Counted from the first letter of the stretch, positions 29,301 to 37,201 are shown. The stretch: 64,000 bases of DNA from Desulfogranum mediterraneum DSM 13871 (GCF_000429965.1 NZ_AUCW01000003.1:186001-250000), one strand, 5' to 3'. The notes: generated by a model from the letters alone, not told the origin. A program made the numbers and translations.

Positions 29301-29387
29301 GCTGACCGCTGTGGAAGCGCCAGTCTCTTCCCGGGAGAGCTGGGGGTTCGCCACCCCGGCCAATATGGTTTCCAGGTCATGATGCAT
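26352..29387 (-). CDS. murEF: Fused MurE-MurF: meso-DAP-adding ligase plus D-Ala-D-Ala-adding ligase
   Basis: 1011 residues from ATG 29387; a GTG at 29423 would add 12 residues and overlap ftsI. The N-terminal half is MurE: P-loop GITGTNGKTT near residue 120, EVSSHALDQHRL, and the specificity motif DNPRGE, which predicts meso-diaminopimelate. From about residue 520 a complete MurF follows: STDSRRIGEGDVFVAL, P-loop ITGSSGKTTVKE, ILEMGMNSFGEI and NDTYNANPASM. There is no stop, frameshift or long linker between the halves. The product catalyses two successive cytoplasmic steps. It begins 5 bases after the ftsI stop and ends 6 bases before mraY. Confidence 0.95.
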   Translation of the reverse strand: MHHDLETILAGVANPQLSREETGASTAVSHLTCSSSEVGPGTLFVALEGSRLDGHDFIDQAFARGAVAVVARRGTIHSRNGGGPRELIIEVDDPRSALAEMAAAWYDHPAEGLVTIGITGTNGKTTCTWLLEQLLVQAGHTPGVIGTINYRYRHNHETRVICEAPLTTPDPLTLQRLIREMADQGVSHLIMEVSSHALDQHRLGSLCFDVCAFTNLSRDHLDYHQSFAAYFQAKQRLFQEHLKPTGTAVVVTEDCGGSENWGQRLYSALEGCSRLCCGFGPGHEIRAAELVQDAAGSRCRLRVGGEEGRLQAPLIGRFNLLNILVATGVGHALGLDLATMITALGGLEQVPGRMERVVLNPLQAERQPVILVDYAHTPDALENVLKTVRELGPKRLICVFGCGGDRDRGKRAQMGAVAGRYADLSVVTSDNPRGEAPGQIIADILPGLAESGSSRQQSITAALGRDTPERTFVVIEDRRAAIVQSCALAEQGDWIVIAGKGHEQYQLAAGEKLFFDDRLEALNGLVAWTPAELAAATGGELLAAAEAQVFAGISTDSRRIGEGDVFVALRGEQFDGHRYLDAACSRGAAALIVEREPLKLPPGVLVIRVEDTLRALGDLAGYRRQKLGARLQVVAITGSSGKTTVKEMTASIFAAQENEGTGPMDPILKTGGNFNNLIGLPLSLLPVQPSHTTAILEMGMNSFGEIARLTAIAEPDIGCITNVQPAHLQGLGSVAGVARAKGELFAGMGAEKVKVINCDDPHLRRLSRRVGGRQLGFAVTPAGRKLRPGVKVTRVVNLGAAGSRFTLELEGWKARLQLRVPGLHNVSNGAAAAAIALAAGVAPEAIVAGLERYQAFDKRMAAQILPGGVQVVNDTYNANPASMEAALRAVAAFGEGCSRVAALGDMLELGEAAGPAHEELGRLVAELGYTMLAVTGAQAEQVAAGARAAGMAAKDIHCFSTPTDIAGWLYQLVTNGVISQRDWILAKGSRGMRMETMIEALEGYLTPELDL

Positions 29388-29392
29388 AGGTC

Positions 29393-31246
29393 TTAAATTT
29401 CCGACTCCAAGGTGAGGATACACTCATCTATACCCCGCAGGGATGCCCCTGGCGCAGGTTGCTGATCAACAATGGTGCCGCTGCCGCTGATCCGAAGACG
29501 AAGGCGATGGCGGTTCAGTCGCTGCAGCCCTTTACGCAGACTCAGACCGGTGACCTGGGGCATGGCCAGGGGTGGCGCACTGACCACCTGCTCCGGTTCC
29601 TGGAAGTCCAGGCGTTTACTGATAAAAAAACGACGCAAATTCTCGCGGCTCTTGCCCCCGGGAAAACCGTTCTCTTCCCGGGGCGTGCTCGCCCCCAGCT
29701 GGGTAAGCATGGTCTCGCCAATGGCCGCAAGCCGCATCCGCTTCTTGCCCCGGCGGCTGGGCAGGGGGTAGAGCCGATCTTTTTCCACGGCCATGATCAG
29801 GAGGTACTTCGGCCTGGTCGCCGGAATCATGCCCACATAGAGCTCCTGCATCAGATAGCGGGACAGACCATCTTCCAGCTCAACACCCACATGGGAGGAG
29901 GTGACGCTGACCACCTTGCTGCCGGCCTTTGCCCTGCTCTCGGCTCGATCGGATCGAAACAGCTCCCGACGAATGACCACCCCTGCGGCCGGATCCAAGA
30001 CATGGCGACGCTCCACACTGTCTCCCCGCCGGGGGTACCTGGCCCCGGTGGCATGATCATAGAGACCAGCCAGCATATAGGGGGTAATCCGCCAGCCGCC
30101 GTTGACCAGACTGGCCAGGGCAACCCCCATCTGGGCAGCGCTGAGGGCGGTCCTGGTGGAGCCGAAGCCAAGTACAGCAGCAGGATCCGTGGAGCTGCTC
30201 CAGCTGTTGCTCACCGGCGCAAAGAGCTGGAGCCCTTGCTCAAACTCAGCCACCTCTTCCGGGCTCAAACCATAATCAGGGGCCCCCACGGTTCGGGGGA
30301 GCAGCCTGCCGGCAGAAAGGCCCTTACGCTCGATGGCGGCGGCCCGGGTAATCAAGCCCTGGATCAAGCCTTTATGCAGATAACGGTGGTAGAGCCGGTT
30401 ACGCTGCACCCGTTCGTCGGCCTGCCAAAAGTAGTTGGGGTTAAAGGAGGGATGGTTCAACACCGCCAGGACCCTGCCGCTGAACGGCTCGAGCAACACC
30501 CCCATGCCCTTGGCTGCATCCTGCTGAGTCAGGTAGTCTCGGAACCTTGCCTCCAACTGTTTCTGGAGTTCAATATCCAGGGTAAGGATCAGATCCGTGG
30601 TGGTCCGCCCCAGTTTCTCTTCCTCCTTGAAATCAATGGCCGCTGCAGCAGCGTTGCGGAACTCTCCGGGCTGGAGGACCGTATCAAAGACGCCTTCGAT
30701 CCCTGCCAGGCCCGTCCCCTCGCCCACAAAGCCGAGGGCATGGGAGGCAAGGGTATGGCCGGGATAAAAACGGACCTCCTCGGCCTTGGCATAGACCCCT
30801 GCAAGGCCCGCAGCCGTTACCGCCGCGGCCTGGTCACGGTCCAGGTCGTCGGCAAGCTCCACCACCCGCTGACGGCTCCTGAGTTGCACCTCCAGGATCT
30901 CTCTCTTTTCGCCGACAATGGCTGCCAGGGCCTCGGCCACCCTATGGCGATCCTCGATCTCTGCCGGATGCACATAGAGGCGAAAGAGGCGATAGGATAC
31001 GGCCAGTTCCCTGAGGGAACGATCGTAGATCGTGCCCCTTAAAACAGCATCAGCGGGCGACTCGCCCGCTGATCTCTGCAAGAGGCTGTTGACCAGGGAG
31101 GCCATTGACCTGCCGACACCCCGGAGGGATGGGGAGAAGAGCTGAAGGGCAATGGCAGCGCTGACCGACAGGACGAGAGCAAGGAGCAGATAGAGTCGTT
31201 GTCGTTTCCTCTGTTTCTTTTGACTGGGAGAAATCGTACGTACCAT
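29393..31246 (-). CDS. ftsI: FtsI-like class B PBP with degenerate transpeptidase motifs
   Basis: 617 residues in the normal ftsI position. A basic N-terminus and one transmembrane helix (about 19-38), a conserved pedestal with LRGTIYDRSLRELAVS and YPGHTLASHALGFVG, and a C-terminal PASTA-like domain (about 560-617) identify the family. The transpeptidase domain is eroded: after PSFNPN and RNR, where family members have EPGSTFK, the residues are LHKGLIQ (catalytic Ser to Gly293, Lys to Gln296). The stretch that should carry SxN is about 45 residues shorter, with no convincing motif. KTG reads KAG at 440-442. The frame is intact, and the alternative frames at the SxxK site do not restore the motif. 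Most likely a structural pseudoenzyme. It starts 3 bases after the ftsL stop. Confidence 0.88.
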   Translation of the reverse strand: MVRTISPSQKKQRKRQRLYLLLALVLSVSAAIALQLFSPSLRGVGRSMASLVNSLLQRSAGESPADAVLRGTIYDRSLRELAVSYRLFRLYVHPAEIEDRHRVAEALAAIVGEKREILEVQLRSRQRVVELADDLDRDQAAAVTAAGLAGVYAKAEEVRFYPGHTLASHALGFVGEGTGLAGIEGVFDTVLQPGEFRNAAAAAIDFKEEEKLGRTTTDLILTLDIELQKQLEARFRDYLTQQDAAKGMGVLLEPFSGRVLAVLNHPSFNPNYFWQADERVQRNRLYHRYLHKGLIQGLITRAAAIERKGLSAGRLLPRTVGAPDYGLSPEEVAEFEQGLQLFAPVSNSWSSSTDPAAVLGFGSTRTALSAAQMGVALASLVNGGWRITPYMLAGLYDHATGARYPRRGDSVERRHVLDPAAGVVIRRELFRSDRAESRAKAGSKVVSVTSSHVGVELEDGLSRYLMQELYVGMIPATRPKYLLIMAVEKDRLYPLPSRRGKKRMRLAAIGETMLTQLGASTPREENGFPGGKSRENLRRFFISKRLDFQEPEQVVSAPPLAMPQVTGLSLRKGLQRLNRHRLRLRISGSGTIVDQQPAPGASLRGIDECILTLESEI

Positions 31247-31249
31247 GGA

Positions 31250-31609
31250 TCACATGGAATGAACCTGACCTTTTTTCGGGACAAAGAGTCCTAAGCGGGC
31301 TCCGGCAACGGCCTGAATATGTCGCGCCGAGATCAACCTGTCCCGTTGCTCCCGAAGAAGGGCCTGCTCCTCGGCCAACTGACGCCCCTGCTGCTCCAGC
31401 TGGGCCATACCAAGCTGGACCCGTCCAATCTGCCAGGAAAAGAGCTGACTGGCCGCAAGCACCACCAGCAGGGCCGCCACCACCATCACTGCCAGGGCCC
31501 TGCGCAACTCGGCTGTTGCCGGCAGAAAGGTCTTGGCTGCAGGCCGTTGACGCATCACAACGGGGCGGTGAACGGGTCGATAGGTTCTCACATTATAATT
31601 TACTATCAT
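31250..31609 (-). CDS. ftsL: Cell division protein FtsL
   Basis: 119 residues from ATG 31609, which follows an excellent GAGGAGGT ribosome site. A basic N-terminal tail, one transmembrane helix (LAVMVVAALLVVLAASQLFSW), then a short coiled coil rich in Gln/Glu/Leu (QLEQQGRQLAEEQALLREQ) and a final LGLFVPKKGQ segment typical of FtsL. Sequence identity in this family is always low, so the call rests on topology and position between rsmH and ftsI. Confidence 0.85.
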   Translation of the reverse strand: MIVNYNVRTYRPVHRPVVMRQRPAAKTFLPATAELRRALAVMVVAALLVVLAASQLFSWQIGRVQLGMAQLEQQGRQLAEEQALLREQRDRLISARHIQAVAGARLGLFVPKKGQVHSM

Positions 31610-31649
31610 AACACCTCCTCCTTGGGCTCGATAGGGCTTCAACAGGGCT

Positions 31650-32567
31650 TCAACTCCGGCTGCGATCCGCAGCCTCTGTTCGCTGGGCCACCCGTAACTT
31701 GGCGCTGCGCGAACGCGGATTGTCGTGCACTTCTTCGACCGAGGCCTGTACCGGTTTTCTGGTCAGGACCTGATATGCGGGATGCTCGCTGAAGGTCTTT
31801 TTCACCATCCGGTCCTCCAGGGAGTGGAAACTGATGATACAGATCCGGGCTCCGGGGGCCAGGACCTGGGGAGCGGTGGTCAACAGTCGAAGGATGTTGT
31901 CAAACTCTCCGTTGACGGCGATCCGCAGGGCCTGAAAGACCTTGGTGGCCACATGTATCTTCTTGGGATGATACTTCAGCGGTATGGCCCGAGCCACGAT
32001 CTCCGCCAGCTGGCCGGTACTCACCACCGGGGCCTGGGCCCGGGCTTCAACCAGGTAGCGGGCGATCCGTCTGGCCTGGCGCTCTTCACCGTAGTGATAA
32101 AACACATCTGCCAGCTCTGCCTCGCTCAACCTGGCGACCAGCTCGGCAGCGGTCAGCCCCCCCTCCTGGTTCATCCGCATATCCAGGGGGGCGTCCTGAC
32201 GAAAGGTAAAACCCCGCTCTCCCCGGTCCAGGTGGAGCGAAGAGACCCCCAGGTCGGCAATCAAACCGTCAATCTGGTGGATTCCCCGTCGCTCCAGCTC
32301 CTCCACCAGGTTGGCGTATGAGGCACTGACCAGATGAAAGCGCTCCCCGTGGCCGCCCAAGCGCTCACCGGCCAGGATCGCTGCGTCTTTATCCCACTCA
32401 AAGCCATAGACGCCGCCAACCGGCGGGGTATGCCTGAGCAGCTCGCCGCTGTGACCGCCGAGCCCCAGGGTGGCATCCACGTACACCCCACCGGGCACAG
32501 GGGCCAGCCAGTGAAGGATCTCCCGGCTCAACACCGGCACATGTAAGGTGCTGTTCTCGGTTACCAT
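31650..32567 (-). CDS. rsmH: 16S rRNA m4C1402 methyltransferase RsmH (MraW)
   Basis: 305 residues. HVPVLSREIL at the N-terminus, SAM-binding YVDATLGLGGHSGELL, IADLGVSSLHLD, DAPLDMRMN, and the C-terminal ICIISFHSLEDRMVKK and NPRSRSAKLRVA motifs. It methylates N4 of C1402 in 16S rRNA. Usual second gene of the dcw cluster, 15 bases after mraZ. Confidence 0.97.
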   Translation of the reverse strand: MVTENSTLHVPVLSREILHWLAPVPGGVYVDATLGLGGHSGELLRHTPPVGGVYGFEWDKDAAILAGERLGGHGERFHLVSASYANLVEELERRGIHQIDGLIADLGVSSLHLDRGERGFTFRQDAPLDMRMNQEGGLTAAELVARLSEAELADVFYHYGEERQARRIARYLVEARAQAPVVSTGQLAEIVARAIPLKYHPKKIHVATKVFQALRIAVNGEFDNILRLLTTAPQVLAPGARICIISFHSLEDRMVKKTFSEHPAYQVLTRKPVQASVEEVHDNPRSRSAKLRVAQRTEAADRSRS

Positions 32568-32582
32568 GACAAGGACAAAAGG

Positions 32583-33038
32583 CTATAGGATACCCAGGGA
32601 GGAAAGCCCTGGGCTGAAGTCGGAAAATCTGTTTCTGGTCTTGAGCCGTTCTGCGGCCCAGGCATTTTTTTCCCAGATCTCAAAATGATGCAGCATCCCG
32701 TTGAGGACCACATCTTTTTCTATCTCAAATTCACTGCGCAGGGTGCCCGGCAGGAGAATCCTGCCCTGCCTGTCCAGGGTGCACTCGGTGACCCCGGAGA
32801 TGACGTAGCGGACAAAGTCGGCAAAACCAGGTTGCATCCTCCCCTGGTCGATCAGCTTTTCTTCGAGCTCTTCCCATTCGCTGAGCGGATAGGCACGAAG
32901 ACAGTTGTCCCAGTTGGTGACAATCAGGGTTTCGCTATAGATCTCGCGCAACACCTCCCGGAACCGGCTGGGAATGTTCAGCCGTCCCTTGGTGTCTAGG
33001 GTGTGTTCTGAGCGACTGCGAAACCTGTATTCTGCCAT
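32583..33038 (-). CDS. mraZ: Transcriptional regulator MraZ
   Basis: 151 residues with the two AbrB-like halves of MraZ: TLDTKGRLNIPSRFRE near the N-terminus and TLDRQGRILLPGTLR near residue 87, each with the conserved DxKGR/DxQGR turn. MraZ forms ring oligomers that bind repeated short boxes and regulate the dcw promoter; matching repeats lie 36-70 bases upstream of this start. First gene of the cluster. Confidence 0.97.
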   Translation of the reverse strand: MAEYRFRSRSEHTLDTKGRLNIPSRFREVLREIYSETLIVTNWDNCLRAYPLSEWEELEEKLIDQGRMQPGFADFVRYVISGVTECTLDRQGRILLPGTLRSEFEIEKDVVLNGMLHHFEIWEKNAWAAERLKTRNRFSDFSPGLSSLGIL

Positions 33039-33073
33039 GTCTTCCTTCAGAGCATATCTTCAGGAGCGACGCA

Positions 33074-33108
33074 CCCCCTTTTAACCACTTTGCACCACCA
33101 TACACCCG
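33074..33108 (-). promoter_or_regulatory. MraZ-binding repeats (four boxes, 10-bp period)
   Basis: Read on the minus strand, four pentamers CGGGT, GTGGT, GTGGT and GGGGG are separated by exactly 5 bases each. MraZ operators in other bacteria are 3-4 TGGG-type boxes with 5-base spacers, so the phasing and G-rich core fit autoregulation by the adjacent mraZ. Confidence 0.7.
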
Positions 33109-33109
33109 T

Positions 33110-33136
33110 TGTATACCAAGCAGAAAAGAGCGTCAA
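33110..33136 (-). promoter_or_regulatory. Putative dcw operon promoter
   Basis: On the minus strand, TTGACG (33131-33136) and TATACA (33110-33115) are separated by 15 bases, slightly short for sigma70. The MraZ boxes begin 1 base after the -10, so bound MraZ would cover the transcription start. Confidence 0.5.
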
Positions 33137-33159
33137 GGACAAATCATCAGAAGATCAGC

Positions 33160-33191
33160 ATGTTGCCCCCTGGAGACTAAGGGGGCAACAT
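33160..33191. other. Perfect 12-bp inverted repeat upstream of the dcw promoter
   Basis: ATGTTGCCCCCT and AGGGGGCAACAT enclose an 8-base loop. There is no adjacent T-run on either strand, so it is not a standard terminator. It may be a transcript-end structure for a lost gene or a protein-binding site. Confidence 0.5.
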
Positions 33192-33490
33192 ACCATATAT
33201 AGTGGCTCACCAGGGGTCGCCACCACCACATGAGCGATGGACGTAATCCCAGGATCGAGCAGAGCAGCAGGGGACCAAGCGACGTTCCCTTCTCAAGGGG
33301 CTGAAATCCAGAAACTTTTAGAGAAAGACAGTTGCTCTCCCGAGCGCACGATCAACTCATTTTTTTTAAACTAGAGGGTGACGAAGCAGGGGGGTGCAAA
33401 GTGGGGAAGACGAAAAAAGGGGGTCCATCCGGATCTCCCAAGGCATGAGCAGCGGGGACCTCTCCCCTCCCTGTCATCCATTGTTTGGTT

Positions 33491-33518
33491 GTCATTCCCC
33501 CGTAGGGCGGGAATCCAG
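33491..33518. repeat. REP-like palindrome, degenerate copy
   Basis: Reads GTCATTCCCCC, then GGGCGGGAATCCAG: the classic extragenic palindrome with a GTCATTCCCGC arm and a GCGGGAATCCAG arm. It is inverted and less perfect than the two copies at 33736 and 33797. Confidence 0.6.
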
Positions 33519-33735
33519 TCTTGGGGGGAACCATGAAGCCCCCTAATCCCTCCACCTTGACGACCATACGAAATGGGACATTCTACACCGGTGTGAGCAA
33601 CGACCTACTAAGGCAGCGTATCTGGGAACAGATAACAATCAAGCAGAAGTATAGGCAAAAAATGGCGTAAAAGTTGAGAAATACAACGCAGAGCAGGAAT
33701 CCCCCCCAGTGGTTATATGAGAGATTGGTGTAAAG

Positions 33736-33766
33736 AGCTGGATGCCCGCCTGCGCGGGCATGACGG
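33736..33766. repeat. REP-like palindrome copy A
   Basis: 31 bases beginning AGCTGGATGCCCGCC and ending GCGGGCATGACGG, forming a hairpin with arms ATGCCCGC/GCGGGCAT. Identical to the copy starting 61 bases later. Confidence 0.75.
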
Positions 33767-33796
33767 AGAGGGGGAAAGGAACCGGAACCTTTTTTT

Positions 33797-33827
33797 AGCT
33801 GGATGCCCGCCTGCGCGGGCATGACGG
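33797..33827. repeat. REP-like palindrome copy B
   Basis: Exact 31-base direct repeat of the copy at 33736-33766. The pair in one orientation is typical of REP/BIME-style arrays spread by RAYT transposases; no such transposase is in the window. Confidence 0.75.
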
Positions 33828-34149
33828 CAAAATTGATATATCCATAATGAATTCTATTAAAACCAGCCAGGAGATCTCCCGCAGGGATAGTGCTCCTCAT
33901 CGTATGGGACTATTCGGAAGGGACATCCCTCATACTTTTTGGGCCTGAAGGTGAGGATCAGATTATGCCAATGAACATCTTCACGATTTTTTGAATCTTG
34001 GAACAGGCGAGCTTAGGTCCCAACCTTCTTGTATAGGAGATGCGTTGTTAGGCCCTTTTGAAAAATTAGAATATACTGAGAAAAGAGAGGGAGACACAGG
34101 AACAGGAAAAGAGGAGGCAAAGACCGGCTCAGCCTGCGCTCCGATCCCC

Positions 34150-35196
34150 TTACTCGAACAAGCGGCCCTGGTGGAGCCGCTGGGGCGGGGTATACTCGAA
34201 GTGGAGGTAGGCCGCCTCGGTGGCCATGCGACCACGGGGGGTACGCATCAGGAAGCCGGATTGAATCAGGAAGGGCTCATAGACATCTTCCAGGGTGTTT
34301 TTCTCTTCGCAGACCGCAGTGGCCAGGGTCTCCAGGCCGATGGGGCCGCCCTGGAACTTCTCGATCAGGGTGAGAAGAATACGGCGATCCATCTCGTCCA
34401 GGCCCAGGCGGTCCACATTGAGCATATTCAGGGCCTGGTCGGCGACCTCGGCGGTCACCACCGGATGGCCCCCGACCTCGGCAAAATCCCGGACCCGCCG
34501 CAGCAGGCGGTTGGCGATCCTGGGGGTGCCCCGGGAACGCTTGCCCAGCTCCAGGGCGCCCGACTCGTCGATCCTGAGCCGGAACAGGCCGGCGGTCCGC
34601 TGGATAATGGTCTTCAGCTCCTCGGGGCTGTAGTAGTCCAGGCGAAGGATCACCCCAAAGCGATCCCGCAGGGGCGGGGTCAGCAGGCCGGTTCTGGTGG
34701 TGGCCCCCACCAGGGTAAAACGGGGCAGATCCATCTTCACCGAACGCGCCCCCGGTCCCTGACCTATGACCAGATCAAGCTGGTAGTCCTCCATGGCCGG
34801 ATAGAGGATCTCTTCCACCACGTGATTGAGCCGGTGGATCTCGTCGATAAAGAGCACATCGTCGGGCTGGAGACTGGTCAGGATCGCGGCCAGGTCGCCG
34901 GGCCGCTCGATCACCGGGCCTGAGGTCACCTTGATCCCGGCGTTCATCTCCTGGGCAATGATATAGGCCAGGGTGGTCTTGCCCAGGCCGGGAAAACCGT
35001 GAAACAGGACATGGTCCAGGGGTTCGTTACGGCGACGGGCCGCCTGGATAAAAATCCGCAGACTCTCCTTGAGCCGCTCCTGACCGATATACTGATCCAG
35101 GCGCCTGGGCCGAATCTCCAGCTCAGGCTGGAGATCACCCTCCCGCTCGTCGCCGGCCAGCAAACGTTTGCCGCTGCACTCTTCTTCAAAATTCAT
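34150..35196 (-). CDS. ruvB: Holliday junction branch migration ATPase RuvB
   Basis: 348 residues. [14 protein letters not shown]-terminal motif, Walker [10 protein letters not shown] (the residue before PGLGKTT is usually Pro and here is Phe), Walker [13 protein letters not shown], sensor 1 [10 protein letters not shown], Arg-finger region LRDRFG, then the winged-helix end GPIGLETLA and [10 protein letters not shown]. It drives branch migration with RuvA. It starts 7 bases after ruvA. Confidence 0.97.
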   Translation of the reverse strand: MNFEEECSGKRLLAGDEREGDLQPELEIRPRRLDQYIGQERLKESLRIFIQAARRRNEPLDHVLFHGFPGLGKTTLAYIIAQEMNAGIKVTSGPVIERPGDLAAILTSLQPDDVLFIDEIHRLNHVVEEILYPAMEDYQLDLVIGQGPGARSVKMDLPRFTLVGATTRTGLLTPPLRDRFGVILRLDYYSPEELKTIIQRTAGLFRLRIDESGALELGKRSRGTPRIANRLLRRVRDFAEVGGHPVVTAEVADQALNMLNVDRLGLDEMDRRILLTLIEKFQGGPIGLETLATAVCEEKNTLEDVYEPFLIQSGFLMRTPRGRMATEAAYLHFEYTPPQRLHQGRLFE

Positions 35197-35203
35197 GGCT
35201 CAC

Positions 35204-35854
35204 CTACCTGCCTGCTCCTGCCTGGGCCAGGCCCTGGAGGGCCAGGCGGATAAGCTCCTCCACGGCCAGCTGATCCGCCGTTTCCGGATGCCGCTGCTGC
35301 ACCTGGCGCAGGGCCTGCCAGGCCAGGTGCTGGGGATAACCCAGGTTGACCAGGGCAGACACCGCATCCTGCATACCGTTTCCCCCTGGCACTGTCCCGG
35401 GGGCTGCCCCGGCCTTGGCAAGGGCCGGCGAGACTCCACCGCCCAACCCCAGGCCGGTGACCTTTTCCGCCAGCTCCACACAGAGGCGCTGGGCAGTCTT
35501 CTTGCCCACCCCGGAGATGGAGGTGAGCCTGGCATGATCCTGCATGCTGATGGCGCTGCAGAGCTCGCTCAAGCCCAGACCGGAGAGGATGGCCAGGGCC
35601 AGCTTGGGACCGATGCCGGAGACCGTCACCAGGAGGAGAAAGAGCTCCTTGGCCTCCTGGTCGCCGAAACCGTAGAGGGTGATGGAGTCCTCGCGGACAC
35701 TGGTATGGATCAGGAGAAAACACTCCTCGCCCACCCGGGGAAGGGTGTCATGGGTGCGGGCCGAGATCAGGACCTCGTAGCCCACCCCCTGGACATCGAG
35801 GATGACCGCACTGTTATCTTTGAACCTGAGGATACCGTTTAGGGAGGCGATCAT
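35204..35854 (-). CDS. ruvA: Holliday junction DNA-binding subunit RuvA
   Basis: 216 residues, slightly long. N-terminal OB fold starting MIASLNGILRF, helix-hairpin-helix elements VSGIGPKLALAIL and ISGVGKKTAQRLCVEL, and a C-terminal domain III with AVSALVNLGYPQHLAWQAL that contacts RuvB. An Ala/Gly/Pro linker near residues 140-155 explains the extra length. Confidence 0.96.
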   Translation of the reverse strand: MIASLNGILRFKDNSAVILDVQGVGYEVLISARTHDTLPRVGEECFLLIHTSVREDSITLYGFGDQEAKELFLLLVTVSGIGPKLALAILSGLGLSELCSAISMQDHARLTSISGVGKKTAQRLCVELAEKVTGLGLGGGVSPALAKAGAAPGTVPGGNGMQDAVSALVNLGYPQHLAWQALRQVQQRHPETADQLAVEELIRLALQGLAQAGAGR

Positions 35855-35938
35855 GGTGTGGACCAGGCAGGGAAGGGCCGCTGAACAAAAGAGCGGGAAG
35901 GAACGAAAGAAATAGGCATCATCAGGGGTCGGTTCTTC

Positions 35939-36430
35939 TCATCGGCTGAAACTTTGCTGATAGCTCAGATGCTGGGCATGACAGATGGCCACGGCCAGGG
36001 CATCGGCTGCATCGCTTGAGGGGGTTACATCCAACTCCAGCAGGGCCTGGACCATCTGCTGCACCTGGGCCTTGTCGGCCTGCCCATAGCCGGAGATGGT
36101 CTGCTTGACCTTACGGGCGGTATAGTCAAAGACCTGGAGTGGGTACTGCTGCACCGCGACAATGGCGGCACCCCGGGCATGGCCGAGCTTGAGGGCGGAA
36201 CCGGGGTTACGGCTGACAAAGATCTCCTCCACCGCAGCCACCTGGGGCTGGTGGCTGGCTACCACCTGAGAGATCCCCTCAAAGATGATGGCCAGCCGCC
36301 TGGAAAAATCCGCCTCATGGGTGGTGCGGATGGTGCCGCAGGCAATGAAACCGAGTTCATGGCCCCGTGCGGCAATCACCCCGTAGCCGGTCACCCGGGA
36401 GCCCGGATCAATCCCGAGGATACGTATCAC
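35939..36430 (-). CDS. ruvC: Crossover junction endodeoxyribonuclease RuvC
   Basis: 163 residues. Starts MIRILGIDPGSRVTGYG with the first catalytic Asp; VAAVEEIFV carries the Glu; ALKLGHARGA and VKQTISGYGQADKAQVQ follow; the C-terminal SSDAADALAVAICH carries the last two Asp. All four acidic residues are present. It lies 84 bases upstream of ruvA in the same direction. Confidence 0.97.
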   Translation of the reverse strand: MIRILGIDPGSRVTGYGVIAARGHELGFIACGTIRTTHEADFSRRLAIIFEGISQVVASHQPQVAAVEEIFVSRNPGSALKLGHARGAAIVAVQQYPLQVFDYTARKVKQTISGYGQADKAQVQQMVQALLELDVTPSSDAADALAVAICHAQHLSYQQSFSR

Positions 36431-36451
36431 CGGCTTGGCTCAGGCTCCCTC

Positions 36452-37201
36452 TCAGGAGAGGGCTTCCATCAGTTCGTCGGGAATATCGAAGTTGGCATGC
36501 ACCTTCTGCACATCGTCGTGATCTTCCAGATTTTCCAGGAGACGCAGCAGGGACTTGGCCGACTTTTCCTCGCTGACATCCACCATGTTCTGCGGCACCA
36601 TGGTAATGGCGGCCTCACTGCAGCTGACCTCGCTCTTTTCCAGCCCTTCCACCACGTCGTTGAAGTCCTCGGGCAGGGTCAGGACCTGATAGCCATCCTC
36701 CTCTTCCACCACATCCTCGGCTCCGGCCTCCAGGGCGATGTCCATCAGGGTCTCTTCATCCACCCCTTCCTTGTCCACGGTGATGGTGCCCTTCTTGTCA
36801 AACATCCAGCCCACACAGCCCGATTCACCCAGGTTCCCCCCGGACTTGGCAAAATAATGACGGATATCAGCCACGGTCCGGTTCTTGTTGTCGGTCATGG
36901 TCTCCACCAGTACCGCCACCCCGCCGGGGCCATAACCTTCATAGAGGATCTCCTCATAGACGGCTCCGTCCAGGTCACCGATTCCCTTCTTGATGGCCCG
37001 ATCAATGTTGTCCTTGGGCATATTCTCTGACTTGGCAGAGATGATCGCACTCCGCAGTCTTGGATTGCCGTCAGGGTCACCACCGCCCATCTTGGCGGCA
37101 ATGGTGATCTCCTTGATCAGCTTGGTAAAGATCTTACCGCGCTTGGCATCGATGGCCCCTTTTTTCCGCTTGATCGTGCTCCATTTTGAATGTCCTGACA
37201 C
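36452..37201 (-). CDS. yebC: YebC/PmpR-family protein
   Basis: 249 residues starting at a GTG (37201) preceded by GGGAG. Begins [23 protein letters not shown] and contains the [27 protein letters not shown] signature, shortened here to its key parts GYGPGG and DNKNRT. The family is described as a transcription regulator and more recently as a translation factor easing proline-rich stalling. Usual neighbour upstream of ruvC. A tandem 9-base repeat (ATTCTATTT twice) lies just upstream of the start. Confidence 0.95.
   Translation of the reverse strand: MSGHSKWSTIKRKKGAIDAKRGKIFTKLIKEITIAAKMGGGDPDGNPRLRSAIISAKSENMPKDNIDRAIKKGIGDLDGAVYEEILYEGYGPGGVAVLVETMTDNKNRTVADIRHYFAKSGGNLGESGCVGWMFDKKGTITVDKEGVDEETLMDIALEAGAEDVVEEEDGYQVLTLPEDFNDVVEGLEKSEVSCSEAAITMVPQNMVDVSEEKSAKSLLRLLENLEDHDDVQKVHANFDIPDELMEALS

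Larger units (their letters stand above)
33192..34149. other. Gene-poor spacer between mraZ and ruvB
   Basis: About 950 bases of visibly lower GC than the flanks. No recognisable gene was found. Open frames here translate across REP-like repeats (giving the tell-tale MPAQAGIQ and HARAGGHP strings) and are not believable proteins. It holds three REP-like copies listed separately. The part 33900-34140 is AT-rich and may be the relic of a mobile or lost gene, but nothing can be named. Confidence 0.55.

Noticed and set aside
33583-33900. Minus-strand open frame of about 105 codons in the mraZ-ruvB spacer
   Set aside because: Its content is translated REP repeats (MPAQAGIQ, HARAGGHP strings); no ribosome site or family.
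34000-34060. Integron attC-like site (GTTAGGC core)
   Set aside because: Only one core-like heptamer; no properly spaced partner or integrase nearby.
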